Shown piece after piece: positions 14,401-27,300 of a stretch of DNA of 64,000 nucleotides. A program made the translations under genes and the position numbers. Numbering within the stretch: position 1 is the stretch's first letter; each line of letters opens with the position of its first letter. Where the stretch lies: the NCBI RefSeq assembly GCF_965638725.1, contig NC_134957.1, positions 17,322,101 through 17,386,100 on the forward strand, written 5' to 3'. This stretch comes from Aptenodytes patagonicus (Eukaryota; Chordata; Aves; Sphenisciformes; Spheniscidae). A model generated the notes under the pieces. The model was not told the DNA's origin. It was given only the letters and a program-made list of their open reading frames with translations, and ran no database searches.

Positions 14401-16882
14401 ACATAATGTAATACTAGTTAGGGGGGCCCTCCCTATCCAAACTTTCTAACATGAAAAGGGCTAGTGTTTAGTGTTTTCAATATGGTTAGTCTTTCCTCAC
14501 TATTCTAAGACTTTCCTTCCAAGTATGGTAATTGAAATGAGTATTGGCTCCTCAGTTATATCTGAATTTTAGAATTTATTCTTTGGATCTATTTAAGGAG
14601 ATGTGTACACAAGATTCTCGTAACAGAAGTGTTGTCAGAGTTGTGCTAGAGCAGAAGCACGTAGCTTTGGAAATTTTGGAGTCTTTTTCCCTCATTTAAA
14701 CTGACTCATTCCCTCTTGTCCACAAACCCACTTAATTAGAAGTAGATTCCCAGCTGGATGATAACGTAACAGATTCTCTTTTAGTCCAAGTCTTTACAGC
14801 TCACTGTTACAGCAAAAGGAATCTCCGTAATCTACAGCTAGGTGCACGCCAAGTTGCTGTTTGTCTCTCTAATCTCTTCTGTAAAATCATCAGATTCTAC
14901 ATCTGGCTGGGATGAAGATCAACCTCTAGCCAGGTAGCAGTTGTTCTAAGCAGCAGATGCTTTCTAAATGCCAAACTGCAATGCTCTTTTTGGACACGTT
15001 CCCGCATCTTCCTGCATGGCCCCACTGAAGGACTGAATTCACCATGTAACCTACCTTTCCCCATCGTCGTCACCAATTCTCAGGGGCTTCTTGTAACAAC
15101 AAGGTAAAGTATTTTTTCTATAATTTATAGCTCCAAACACTCCATCAAATCACAAACAGAAACACACCTCTCTTTCAGACCTTTCTGCACTAATAATGCA
15201 TAATTCTCTGCATTAATAAAAGCCTCCAGTCTCCTTACTGCAATAGTGCACATATAAATGCATACTGAAATCTGCGTTCTAGAACACCGAGAACCCTTCT
15301 GCGCTCCTCGGGGATGGCACTAGCACCCTCTGCTGTCACACAGCAGCACCAAAGCCAGCTGAAACCCCAGCCGCTGTACTGTGCACAGGGTATTTCAGGG
15401 ATGGCTTTCTAGATCCTCCACTAAAGATCCTGAGCCATAAAACCTCACAATGACATTCTGCAATGAACTCTGCACGTCAAGACAGCTTATTTTCAAAGAC
15501 AGTGACTGTGTCTAGAAATAATCACCCAAGATGAGCTTATTATATTAGTTACTTGCACTGATTGAACACCTAAAAACTACAGTAGGACGACAGGAAATCA
15601 AAGCCATGCTAGTAGAGCCATCTACTTCTATAAATGCATCAATAAATCACTGATATTTCAATGTTTTTCTTAAAAGCCCATCTTCTAAACTCTTGTGATT
15701 ACGCAAGACTCAGTTTTGATTTTTTCTCTACATGCTTTTTGTTCCCTTGGTTGCAGAGAGAAACTTGAAAACATTAATTTCAGAAACCCAGAAGGCGAGT
15801 AAATTTCAAATGTAACATCACATGATTCTCATGTCGTTCTTTTTTAAAGCGACCCCAAAATGTCTTACAGCAGCTGGCTAGCAATACCAAAGCACATTCA
15901 AACGAGTATTTACGAGGCTTCCTGCGACCACAAGTGCTAGCCTTCAAGCCAACCCTGTACTGAAGGAGCAATAACTCCAGAACAAAAGGAGAGCCCCCAG
16001 CTCTCTGGTGATGTTTTACACCTTTAAACAGCTAGATTTAGAAAAGTTCATTAGTCTGACCAGCTGTGTTGATCAGTCCTAGGCCACACAAAATCATCTC
16101 AAAACAAGATCTATGCAGTATATCCATATATAGAGTCTATATTGACCAAAGACCTCTTTTTATTTTTTCCTTAATGATGAGGGCCATCTATCACTCTTTT
16201 TTTCCCAGGAATTATATCATCATCACTGGCAACAGCATTTAATCGTAAACCAAATAATGGGAACAGAATACAAAAGGGGTTCCTTCAAGACAAGGATTAC
16301 AAAGACATATATACATACCAAACATAAAAGACAGAAACAATATTAAGATCAACAGCAAACACTGGGAGAGAGAGATTATAGTATCATTTGCAGTACTTTG
16401 GGTGAAGGATCACAATCCACACTAATAAAAAGAGAAGAGAGTTTGCCAAATATAGAAATGCACGTATTTTACACTGGGTCAGTAAGCTTGTGATGGGATG
16501 GCAGCTGTACAAAACTTCAGGAATCAAGGCTGAGTATGTTCATTTACATTACACTCAAAAGTTTCAGAGAAATACAAATGTTTCAGTTCTTTGTAAGAGA
16601 AGATATGCTTCCTAAAATAGAGAAAAACAAGTAGTAAAATAGGCATGGATCACCAAGCCAATGTGAAACTCTTACTTTTTCTGGCATTAGTACAAAATAA
16701 ACAGTATGTATAGCTTCAGTGAGCCTACTTGAGTGAGTAAGTTTTCACCTATATATAAAAAAAAAATAAATCACAGTCTAGCTCCTAATTAATACTGTTT
16801 TCAAACTGCAAGAGCTACATATTAAATTCAGGGCAAGACTGGAAGATTAAATTCTTGCTTGAGCTCATCTGAAACCAAATTT

Positions 16883-16888
16883 TTTATT
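16883..16888 (-). terminator. Candidate poly(A) signal AATAAA
   Basis: Perfect AATAAA on the minus strand, about 1.3 kb beyond the stop codon of the CRACD-family gene. It is chosen only because it is the nearest canonical hexamer I saw; such hexamers are frequent in AT-rich DNA. Confidence 0.25.
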
Positions 16889-18205
16889 TTGCAGTTAATC
16901 CTATCAATAGGTAATATTTTCCTTAAAAATAGCTACCAACTTTCCAGCTAAAAACTGTCAATCAGCCAAGTCAGCTTTCAAATTTTGCACTGACTGTAAA
17001 CAAAAACTACATAAAGGTGCAATGCTGCAAAAACTGAAAAGGACCGGTAAGTGCCACTGCCACTTAAGCCACTAACATAATTTTACAAAGCTTCTTTTTC
17101 AAATGTCTGCTTCCTTCAAAGTCAATAGCAAAACTTCTGTCAAGTTAAGTAACTGCAAGGCGGCCAGGCCCTGAGAGAATAATCCTTTCCCAGCTGCACA
17201 TTCTTAGACTGATGCTGAGTTACTGGTTGAAGACTGATGAGGCAAGGAGGAAAGCAGATGCCCCTTTTATCACTAATATTAAATACACCTGACTAAATAC
17301 ACATTCACATGAACATGGAGAGTAGAGTGGCATTTGTTGAAAACAAGATGCCACTTTCTAAGTAGCAAATAGTTCCCATCCCCAACACACTCTTTAAGAG
17401 AGACAATTGGCTGAGGAATCTCACAAAAAATAAATCACTATTTGCCATAATTAAAGTAAGGACTTTTTTTTTTTTTGGTAGAATGCCCAAATTAGCCCAC
17501 ATTTCCAAAGGTGTAACCAAAAGCAGAGTATATGCTAGAGTGTGGTGGTTTTCTAGTGCATGGGAGAGAATAGAAGGTGTGTGGCTCTGGGCCATTCCAG
17601 CAGGCATCAATGAGCAAAGCACAAGACCCACAGCATTGCGACTTCAAACCACCCAAAACCCAGAATTACTCCAACTCACAATGCTGTTTGGATCCTATAG
17701 CTATCACAAAACAGACCCATTAACAATCAGAGGCAAAGTCAGACTGCTCATCCCAGAGCATTAGAGAAAGAAGTGTGATGACATCAATGCCCATGAGTCA
17801 TGATGTGTCAGTGCCCAGCATTATATCTATTTTATAGCACACATTAATTTCTTAGTCAAAGCCACATTGCATAAAATACTGTATGGTCTGTGGAAACTTT
17901 AAAAACATATTTTGCAAGGGGAATGTTTCAAAAGCCTAAAGCATGTCTTCTTAGAACATCACTGTCAAATGTGTAAGGATATAACAAATTGATCAAGTTT
18001 TCCTAGTATTTGGTAGTAGGAAACGTAGGTAGTAATACTTCAAATTAAGCCTGTGATGGCATTTCTTCATTGTGTATTTACATACAACAGTCTGATCAAA
18101 AGTTTTAAGGCTCTTATTTCTCAAAAAAATGGTCACAGTAAAGAAGTGATTAAATGGAGTTAACGCAGCTATTGGCAATACGAAGAAGGATGCTCATGTC
18201 ATTTG
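16883..18205 (-). other. KIAA1210: Putative 3' UTR of the CRACD-family gene
   Basis: This is the sequence downstream of the TAG stop on the minus strand. The first AATAAA hexamer I found on that strand is at 16888-16883, written tttatt on the plus strand; another is near 16160. If the first is used, the 3' UTR is about 1.3 kb. No transcript evidence is available, so the boundary is a guess. The stretch contains no coding signal. Confidence 0.3.
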
Positions 18206-18378
18206 CTATTGTACAATCTGGGGCATTTCACTCCATGCTTTGGCTTTCTTCTTGGCCAGGGATAGCCACGGTGGTTCAGCAGGGCTGCATGGTGTCATTG
18301 GCAGGTTAGAGGAGTGTCTTGTTTCCTTTTCAACAGCAGGAATCACAGATGCTTCCTGAGCAATAGGTCCAACTTTAC
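18206..18378 (-). CDS. KIAA1210: Exon 11 (last coding): C-terminal EPPW/AKAW motif
   Basis: The exon follows the acceptor TTGTTGTTGGCAG and begins by completing a Gly codon (residue 921). It ends with TAG at 18208-18206. It carries the family's hallmark C-terminus: [15 protein letters not shown] (955-969) followed by [13 protein letters not shown] itself ends in a closely similar EPAW...AKAWSD...PQ sequence, so this exon alone fixes the family. The terminal motif repeats the pattern seen in exon 9. Confidence 0.9.
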
Positions 18379-21300
18379 CTGCCAACAACAAGATATCCAT
18401 CACTCATCAGAAGGCTAGAGTTAAAAACTCAATTTCTGCCAGTAATATTTCCTTCTCTCTAAAGCAGTTGGTTTACAGCCCAAAATGTTTGTGACTCAAC
18501 AATAAGTCAGAGGTATTGTTAAACTGGGTATCGCTAGCACTATCTGGTCCAGCTACAGCAATGGCAAGGACTAGCTATTGCAATGGAAAAATTGATACTA
18601 AGCTGTTAGTGAATAATCTGACCATAAAAGAATCTTCTCCTCAGTCCCAACAGCAAGTGTCTAAGCCCTGACAGATGAAGTAGTTCTTCAAAATTCTTTG
18701 AGCATGTGGAGACTACAGCCCCAGGTATTTTTATAATTCATATTCTTGGCTAACTCGTTTCTTAATCTTTTCAAACTCTTAATTTCCATGACACTGCACA
18801 GCAAGGAGTTCCACAGGCTTATCCTGCCCTGTGAGTGCAAGAAAATCTAGGAATAAGACTCCTGAGTATGTAGGAAAATGGAAACAAAATATCTGCAGGG
18901 CAAGGATCAACAGGCTTGCTGTGGGGTTGAAAGTAACTGGTGTATGTTTTTCAACATATTCAACATGTTTCTTTAAGACTGAGAAGTCTTAAAGATTTTT
19001 TTTCAGTCTTCACTGCCAGCACAAATATTGCTCCAGCAATATTATTAAATACTAGGTAGGGATCAAACCAGTGCTTTATGTTCTTGGACTTGTAAGCCAA
19101 GAAGGTGGGATTCTGGTGGGATTCTAATGGGGCTAGGTGTTCCTCTTCATGCAGCCTAACACAAGCCTGTCATCCTCACAAAGGATGGAGGAATACAGAT
19201 AAACACTCCTTGTATGGCTTTGAGTTACTATTTAGAAAAGGCCTCCTCCATCCATCTTGTTTGAAAATTTTCAAGATTAATGTCTTCAGACCGACAGCCT
19301 GGAATGGGGCTTCACAGAATGTAGCTCTGAACAGATGTAGCTCTCATTTCTCGAGACATGGTTCACAAGTCTTTTGACATCGTGCTCTCTCCATCCATTT
19401 CAAGCCAGGCAGTACTTCATTTCTGTGTGTAAGCCAAACTGAGAAAATTCAAACTTTTTCTCATACTTGATTAGTCTGTGCATGGCATGATGAGGCTGCT
19501 GTGCTCCAGCACAAGAACAGAGGCCACATGGGGACTTAAGCAATGTTAAGTACAAGAAGCTTGATCTTGCTTGCGCTGAAATCAATGGAAAACATCCATC
19601 AGCTCCATCAGTCACACTCCTGAGCAAAGCCAAAGCAGTTCCCTCAGGAGGTCACAGGTATTTTAAAAATCCTGGCTCATTGGTAGTTCTTGCAGGAGGC
19701 AAGCTATACTTAGGAATCACTTAGGAATACTGGAGGAAATATACTATCCATTAAAAACAGGCTGCAGCTCTACATACACAGCAAATTTTTCAGAAGTAGC
19801 TAAGGTGATGTAGGAATTCAAGTGTTTTGGAAATGAATTTTCACGTTTTGGGAGACTTCCTTCCTTATAATAAGCAAAAGCGAGTCTAAAGCCCTTTGCA
19901 TGCTCTTAACAGCACAAGGTAAAACAAAACCCAAAAGCAGTGCCCCATGCCTATTTGAGGGAAGATGGGCTTTGGGACAAACCTCACCATGCTTAGGGTG
20001 AAGTGGGAGAGAGAATAGGCAAGCTAAGTGTTGGTTGGCAGCCGGCTGAACATGAGCCGGCAGTATGCCCAGGTGGCCAAGAAGGCCAGTGGCATCCTGG
20101 CCTGTATCAGAAATAGTGTGGCCAGCAGGAGGAGGGAAGTGATCGTGCCCCTGTACTCGGCACTGGTGAGGCCGCACCTCGAATACTGTGTTCAGTTTTG
20201 GGCCCCTCACTACAAGAAAGACATTGAGGTGCTGGAGTGTGCCCAAAGAAGAGCAACGAAAGCTGGTGAAGGGTCTAGAGCACAAGTCTTATGAGGAGCA
20301 GCTGAAGGAACTGGGGTTGTTTAGCCTGGAGAAAAGGAGGCTGAGGGGAGACCTCATCGCTCTCTGCAACTACCTGAAAGGAGGTTGTAGCGAGGTGGGG
20401 GTCGGTCTATTCTCCCAAGCAACAAGCAATAGGACGAGAGGAAATGGCCTCAAGTTGTGTCAGGGGAGGTTTAGATTGGACGTGAGGAAAAATTTCTTCA
20501 CCGAGAGGGTTGTCAAGCATTGGAACAGGCTGCCCAGGGAAGTGGTTGAGTCCCCATCCCTGGAGGTATTTAAAAGACGTGTAGACATGGTGCTTAGGGA
20601 CATGGTTTAGTGGTGGACTTGGCAGGGCCAGGTTAACGGTTGGACTTGATGATCTTAAAGGTCTTTTCCAACCTAAATGATTCTATGATTCTAAGTAATC
20701 TTCCTTTGGTTATGACATGGGCTGCCACACAGCAGTAACAAAACAGTCACACTCAGTAAAGTAAGGATCTGATTTTTTGGGAGTCTCTTCCAAACTTAGC
20801 TGACCTTGAGCTGTCCTGGCTCTTGCTGTTGTGTGCAGGATGTATGCATTGCACAGAAAACCTCAACCATCCATCAAGAAAACTGCTAACAGTTAACATA
20901 AGCCAAAAAGCATGATCCAAATTAATAACTCGTCTGGATATTAAATCTACATCCTTTCCACCACCAGCACTTTCAACTAGACAAATTGCTGGCTGCGCTA
21001 ATGGGAACCAATCAGAGGAGAGTTTACATTTGGTATTCCCAATTTCCTACTCATGTGCTGACAGTGTTGAACATTTCCTAAACAATAGGGCATGGTTTTC
21101 CGAGCAGTAGAGGAGTAGTGTTTTCCTTAAACATCAACACTGGTCAGAGCTCTTTGTGATATTCAAAGAGTGGAAGACTAGAATATGCCTATAAATGCTG
21201 TCCCTGGAGGGAAGGAAACAGTCATTAGATGTCAGGAAACTGGGCCAATTCTTGGGAAGAGGTGATGCAGAAAAACTTGTAATTCTGCTGCAAGGACCAC

Positions 21301-24300
21301 AAGTGGTGTAAGTTCTAGTAAATGAGTAGCAGAGTACTTTGTGGAGTTCTGAATTTTGACTGAATGCTGCTGGGCTTCCAAGGTTTAGATGATTCAAAAC
21401 ACAGAAATCCAGTCTGTTTGTGCCAGCCTTTCAAAGGAAGACCTTCTAATCTGGGCAAAAATCTTGGCCTGTTTATGTTTCATTTCTCACTTTGCACCTA
21501 AAACCATAAGATGAACCTGGCCTGTAACAGAATCCTTTTAAAAAACTATTGTATTTTAATCACACACACACAGTTAGGCTGGCAACTGACATCAGAGCCT
21601 CTACATTGGTGCACATCCTCAGCTGGTCAGCTGCCTGTAGTAAGGGAGAAAGCTTATTTTGTAGGACCTGTAGATTCAAAAACGGGTAACAGCTCTATAA
21701 ACAACTACTACAGGGAGCAGGCACAGAGGTACCCCCTAATATCTCTAATACAACAATTCTGGATGCTGGTGGATTATACGGGGAAAGTGGCCAGGTGCAT
21801 GTGCTCTCTCCAGACAGTATCTCTTACTCACAGTGTCAGCAACAGGAACCTGGAACGGAAAAGCCACTCACTGCTCTGACACAGTGAGGCATTTCTTATC
21901 TTCTTAGGCAGTATCTGAAATCAATAGCTTTCAGCTAGCACAATATGCTTTTACAGCTGAAGAACTGGCTTATCTATATCTAGCTGGAGCGTGTCTCTGA
22001 GGTTTGGCACCACACTGCGTAAGCAGGGAGGGATAAGCTGCAGCCCAGCAGTAGCCTTGGAAGAGGTATGTGAGTCACGATGTCTGAGTCATGCTCTTCC
22101 CCTGCATCTTTCTTATAGAGAATCACAGCTAACAGGGCAGGAGAGGAGCCATCGAGCCTCTGTGTTCATCTAAAGGTGGAACTGACTCTACCTAAATTAT
22201 TCTTGATGCATGTTTATCTATTAAACACATCCAGCAATGGAAACTGCACACACTCTGTAAGCAACCTATGCTATTCCACACTTCACCACTCTTATTGTTA
22301 GAAAGTATTTCCTAATGTCTAAGTTAAACCTCCCCTGGTGCATTTTAAGCTCATACAGGGCATAAAGACTAGTCTTGTCCTCTGCAGCAAATTAAGTTGT
22401 CTTCTCTAGACTAAACAACTCCACTCCTATCAGTATTTCCTGGCTGACTGGAGGTCTAGAAGACCTGACCTTTTTTGCTGCTCTCTTCTGGACACTCTCC
22501 AACTTCAACTGCTATTCTTTAGTACTGACCTTTGCCAGTAATAAATCACCATACTGTTTATATGCCATTCCATGAACTGGCAGTGGACATAAAAGTTCCT
22601 CACTTGCTTTCTCTGCTGAGTGAGCAAGCCAATACGTTGACTTATACACAAACTATAGTCTGAACAGGCCTTATATAAAGTGTGCTGATTATCAAAAAGG
22701 TAGCTATCTCCCCCCATTACCTGTCACCCACACCACTTACTGGTGTAAACTGTAGCCTCTATTGCAAAGATGTAAAGAAAGAGAATACCTGCTGCAGCAG
22801 ACACACTGGTCTTCACTTGCATTTTCTTGTCCTGAGAGCTCAAGCTGGAAGGCATATTCTTCTTCAGTATGTTCTCACTAGCACAGATCCCTTGCTACAA
22901 AAGGAGGAGAGAAGAAAAGAATGCAACTGAGAAACCCACTAGCCATTGGCACTCATAAAGCTCGCCCTGGCAACATCTCTAAACCTAACTGTGGAAATGC
23001 AGCAAAAGCCAAACAAGGATGGTTGGGGACATCCTGTGGGAGGGAGGGAGGGAGGGAAAAGGCAAGAAGGAAAACAGCTGCTACAAATACAGGGTTACTT
23101 CACATGCAGGCAAGTTATCCTCTCTCTCTTACGGATGGGGAATTGAAGAACTTGCCCAAGCTGCACAACAAACTTGTGCAAGAGTCAGTGGAAAAGCCAA
23201 ACTTTCAGTACGCAGTCTCCAGAGCGGAGCAGTGAATGCGGTCTGTAGGTCACTAACAGTGAGGAAGCTAGTGCAACTCAAAGCAGCTCTTGGGCTACAT
23301 AAATACATTCTGGGCAATAGGCAAGCTCTGAAAAGGTTCAGGTTTGAGTAGTGCAAAGGAACATATAGGAGGATCCAGCTCTGAAACTAATCACTGTGAC
23401 AGTATGTGTTCGCTCACTTGCATCAGTTGTCTGTCTCAAGACATTTTAGAGGCCAGTCCTGAAAATCTCTCTTTGAGTAGTGCTCACAGCGCGCCTCCCA
23501 AGAAGATGATATTGAAAAGTTTACAAAAGTACCCAGGCAATCTGGTGCAGGATTCACACCCATGCAACATTACTTGGTACTCTACCTCCTCTTGATCCAC
23601 TTTGGTCAAAGCTTTGTCTTCAACTTTATGTTCTTTGGCAAGAGGGTGGTCCTGGAAACCCTTTTGTTTTAGTTTTGCCATGGAGACCCAAGCTGGTTCA
23701 GAGGAAGCAGTTTCCAAATGTGGAGAGACTTTTTCTACAAAAGAACCATTTTTGAAGTAAGAAGGGATTTAGGTCAAGTCAGTCTAAAGCTAGTGTTTTG
23801 TGTTTTAAATCCTTCAGCATCTATAATACCCTTTGAACACTGCAGAGATAAAATTACCTTCCCTGATGATTTTGTCCTTGGCAGTAACTGTTTTTCTGTT
23901 TATTCTGGAGTTTTTGACCTGACTCTGCTTCCGTTTAAGTCAGTGGCAGAACTCCCACTGAGATCATTGTGAACCGGATTTTGCCTTTGAAACAACATCC
24001 TTACATTGTAGATTAAATGAGCATGATAACCATTATTTTTTCACGTAGGCAGTAAAATACAGGCTGCCTTTTCACTTTTTAAATATCTTAAATGAAGTGG
24101 TTGTAGGAAAAAAAAAAATAATCACACCTAATGCAACTCCTAGTTAAGGTTTGAGCTGCTGCCGTCTGGAAAATTAACTACAAAACAGCAGCAAGTTTTA
24201 AAAAGCTGTGTTAAAACTCCAACTATATGCACAAGTAGGTCATACCAGAAATGTTTCAGAGGCTCTTAAGCTGTTATTCTGTTGTTATTCTTGCTGGAAC

Positions 24301-27300
24301 ACACCCCTCATTAAGATAAACCAAGAATTCTCTTGACTGGCCAAATCATCAAGCCAATTAAATTATGGTGCTGACAAACTCGAGGCTGAATTTCGTCCTC
24401 GTCAAGAGGATTTTTAATTTTTGTTTTCCACTCATTTTTAATTTTTGTTTTCCACTCTGCCAAGGTTCTTACATGACCACTGTTTTCTACAGCGCTTGGA
24501 TAAAAATACAGTATAAATACCTGAAGGTTTATGACCATTCTGCTTCTTTGCCACTTCTTCTGATCTTGTCTTGGGAGGATTTTTGTCTTCTAGGAGATCT
24601 GTTTTTTTAACAAATGATTTTGTGCTGACAGGAAGGCCTGGAGGTGGCTTCCCAGTGCCCACTGATTTCTGATCCTCCTTGACTGAAGCAGAAGCAGCAG
24701 TGTGAACAGCTGAGGGGATCAGCTTTGGAGACTCAGCACGGCTTTCATTCTGGTATTTTAGTAAAGAAGACGTTCTCCTTAGTCTGACCCCAAACGGGTT
24801 TTCAACATTATGTACTTCATGGTCAGCCCACTCCATAGAAGAATTCAAATGCAAATCACTGTCCTTAGAATCTCGATCAAATCTATCTGCATTGGTTTTT
24901 GCTGATTCCTGGATGACTGCATCAAAACGTGTGTATTCTTTTGTCATTCCTTCAAACAACTCTGGTCTTATAGGGGATGTTGGGGAACTTCTGGTATAGG
25001 AATCTTCCTTTGAATTTGAACCACCTGAGAGAGATCTTTGCCATGCTGGTGCAATAGTAAATCTGACTGGTTTAGCAGAAGCAGTCTTCAGTGGACTTTT
25101 TACATTTTCATCTGAAGATCGACTGTCTTCCACTGTTTTTCTGTGAGAAGCTGTACTGCTTATCTGGTACTCCTTACTGTCATCATCAGAAGAGATATTA
25201 CTCTTCAAGCCAGCCAAACTTGAAGAGGCAAGACATCCAATGGAAAATTTTTCAGAAATGTATGATGTGTTGGCCCATTGACTGCCTTGGTCACCCTTCG
25301 AAACAGAAACAGCTTCTGCTTTAATACATACTTCCAATTTACTGGGAGGTAGCATGCAACGTGCTTCCGAGACAGATGCAGCAGTGTCTGGTTTTTTTTC
25401 TGCATTGCCTTTGGATGACTGAAATTCCATTATTTCACAAGTTTCTTTGTCATTTCTTGTTACTGAACTGTTTTCAGGCTTCAAAACAGTCACTGTCTTG
25501 ATGTCAGAAGATGACTCTGAATCGGCTACTGCACCCTGTGACATGCTTGGTGCAGTATCTGAGACAGCATGGTTGGAATGATTCTCAATAGTACCCAAGC
25601 AGGCTTCTACTTTGCCAGTAAACAGTGGATCCCCCTTTTCCTGGTCTTTGATGTTTGGGTCCACAGAATTTACTGAGAACCTTTGTGCAACATCTGCCAA
25701 TACATCTATGCCCTCTGTTTCCACACCATTGCTAAACAAGTCAGCTGCTAGTACGTCTGGAAACACAACAGCTTCTCCTTCAGTTTGTTGCAATTTTGGA
25801 AGTGCAGATACTTCAGTATTGGTACTTTGCTGATGTAATTTCAATTCATCAGCAGACTCATCTGAACAGTACGACACTGTTGCACTGTGGTGTTCCTCCA
25901 GGTTCACTGGAGAAGGCTCAGGTCTCAGAAGGGGTGCAGCTGCTTTAAAGTGATGGTCCATGTCTGGAAGGCACGCATCCTCTTGCAGCAAAGCACAAGA
26001 GTCTTCTGCCACAAGTGTGGAATCACAAGAGTCACGGGCAGCATCAGTGGGACTTTTTATACCTGGTGTCTCCTTAGAACCACTTCCCTTTGCACAGTGT
26101 CCCACCTGGGCTGATAATCCTATATTAAACAGAGGAGAAGAGGGTGCACTTAAAGGTTACAATTCAAGCACCATCTGTATCAGTAATTCATTCCAGACAG
26201 TGCAGTCATTCAGCATGAGTTCCCCATTATCTGGCCACCGTTGTCTGATAAATAAGGCTGTTAAAAGCATATTTAGAAATGGGCTGTCCAAGCGAGGATA
26301 CTAATAAAGTTTTCAGTTTGAACATACCTAATCCCGGGAATGACTGAAAGTTGTTGTTGTCTGCTTAAGGTGTACCAAATCAGTTGCTGTTTCTCTCTTT
26401 TCTGTGCATACCCCTAGTTGTAAGACTACTAGCCAGATTTCCCTAGACATTTCTTCATGTGTATGCCTAGAAAGGCTGTCTAGAATGATCTGGAGAATTT
26501 TCTGTATTTAAGCAGAACGTCTCAGCATCAGGTAGCTCTGCCTCCGGCAGCTCCAGCAGGGCTGCTGCACATCTGAATAGCTTAGATGTGTCTGCACACA
26601 CAGTAACTCTGATGTGTGACAGCATCAGGTCCTGAGTCTGCCCTGACAACAAAGTGCCAACCCAACATTCCCACTACACTATAGCATTACCATCAGCCAG
26701 TGCATTTGTAATGCAGTGCTAAAGAGAAAAGTCTTCGGTGCTGTTTTGGAGAAATTGCATTTGTTTTCACAATTTACAATTACAATTGTGTTACCACTGG
26801 CAATTAGCTATTATTCAAATTATAAGGGGGGAGGTGGCAAAGGAAGATCTAGTAAACACAAGCCAATTAAAGTCACCTTACACACATAACAGATATAATG
26901 CTGAGGTTAAGGTTTTTCTGAGTTTCAAGGAACTCGGATCCCCAGTCAATGAGACCAAGCCAACTGTGTAGCACAGGTACTTCTGAACATGGTACTTTCA
27001 CCTCACGTATTTTTTTAATGCTGCCCTCAAAGTTCACCATTTCAGCACCACTGTGTTGAGTGGAGTACATGACTTTTTCCATCATAACGCTTTAGCAGCC
27101 AGGATTGGTTTTATGATATAAAACCAAAAGATGCCTAGCTTGATAGGACTTACAATTCAAATAGGTCCTGTCAGCCTTACGTAGAAGAGTTCAGGCACCC
27201 AAAGTAGCAATATATAAGTCTGCATTACCTTCCCAATCACTTTTATGCTCGTCACTCTCAAGTAATTCTGTTGAATTTCCCTTCTTTTCTGGAGTTGCAG

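Larger units (their letters stand above)
1..16882. other. Non-coding sequence, no gene recognised
   Basis: About 16.9 kb of AT-rich sequence downstream (3') of the host gene. I looked at open frames on both strands, the longest being about 125 codons at 7867-8244 (plus). None resembles a protein I know, none has a plausible chain of splice sites, and their composition is that of random AT-rich DNA. Visible simple sequence is a C run at 3471-3481 and a 25-A run at 8438-8462. Part of this stretch could be an extended 3' UTR of the minus-strand gene if a more distal poly(A) site is used. Exons of a neighbouring gene shorter than about 100 nt could be missed by eye. Confidence 0.6.
18379..22788 (-). 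other. Intron 10, with CR1 insertions
   Basis: A 4.4-kb intron between exons 10 and 11. It contains a possible ancient CR1/L3-like fragment near 18730-18850, a recognisable CR1 3' end at 20028-20694 and an older antisense CR1 near 22225-22508. The remainder shows nothing else I recognise. Confidence 0.75.

Noticed and set aside
19818..20285. 155-codon minus-strand frame over the CR1
   Set aside because: Antisense shadow of the CR1 reverse-transcriptase ORF.
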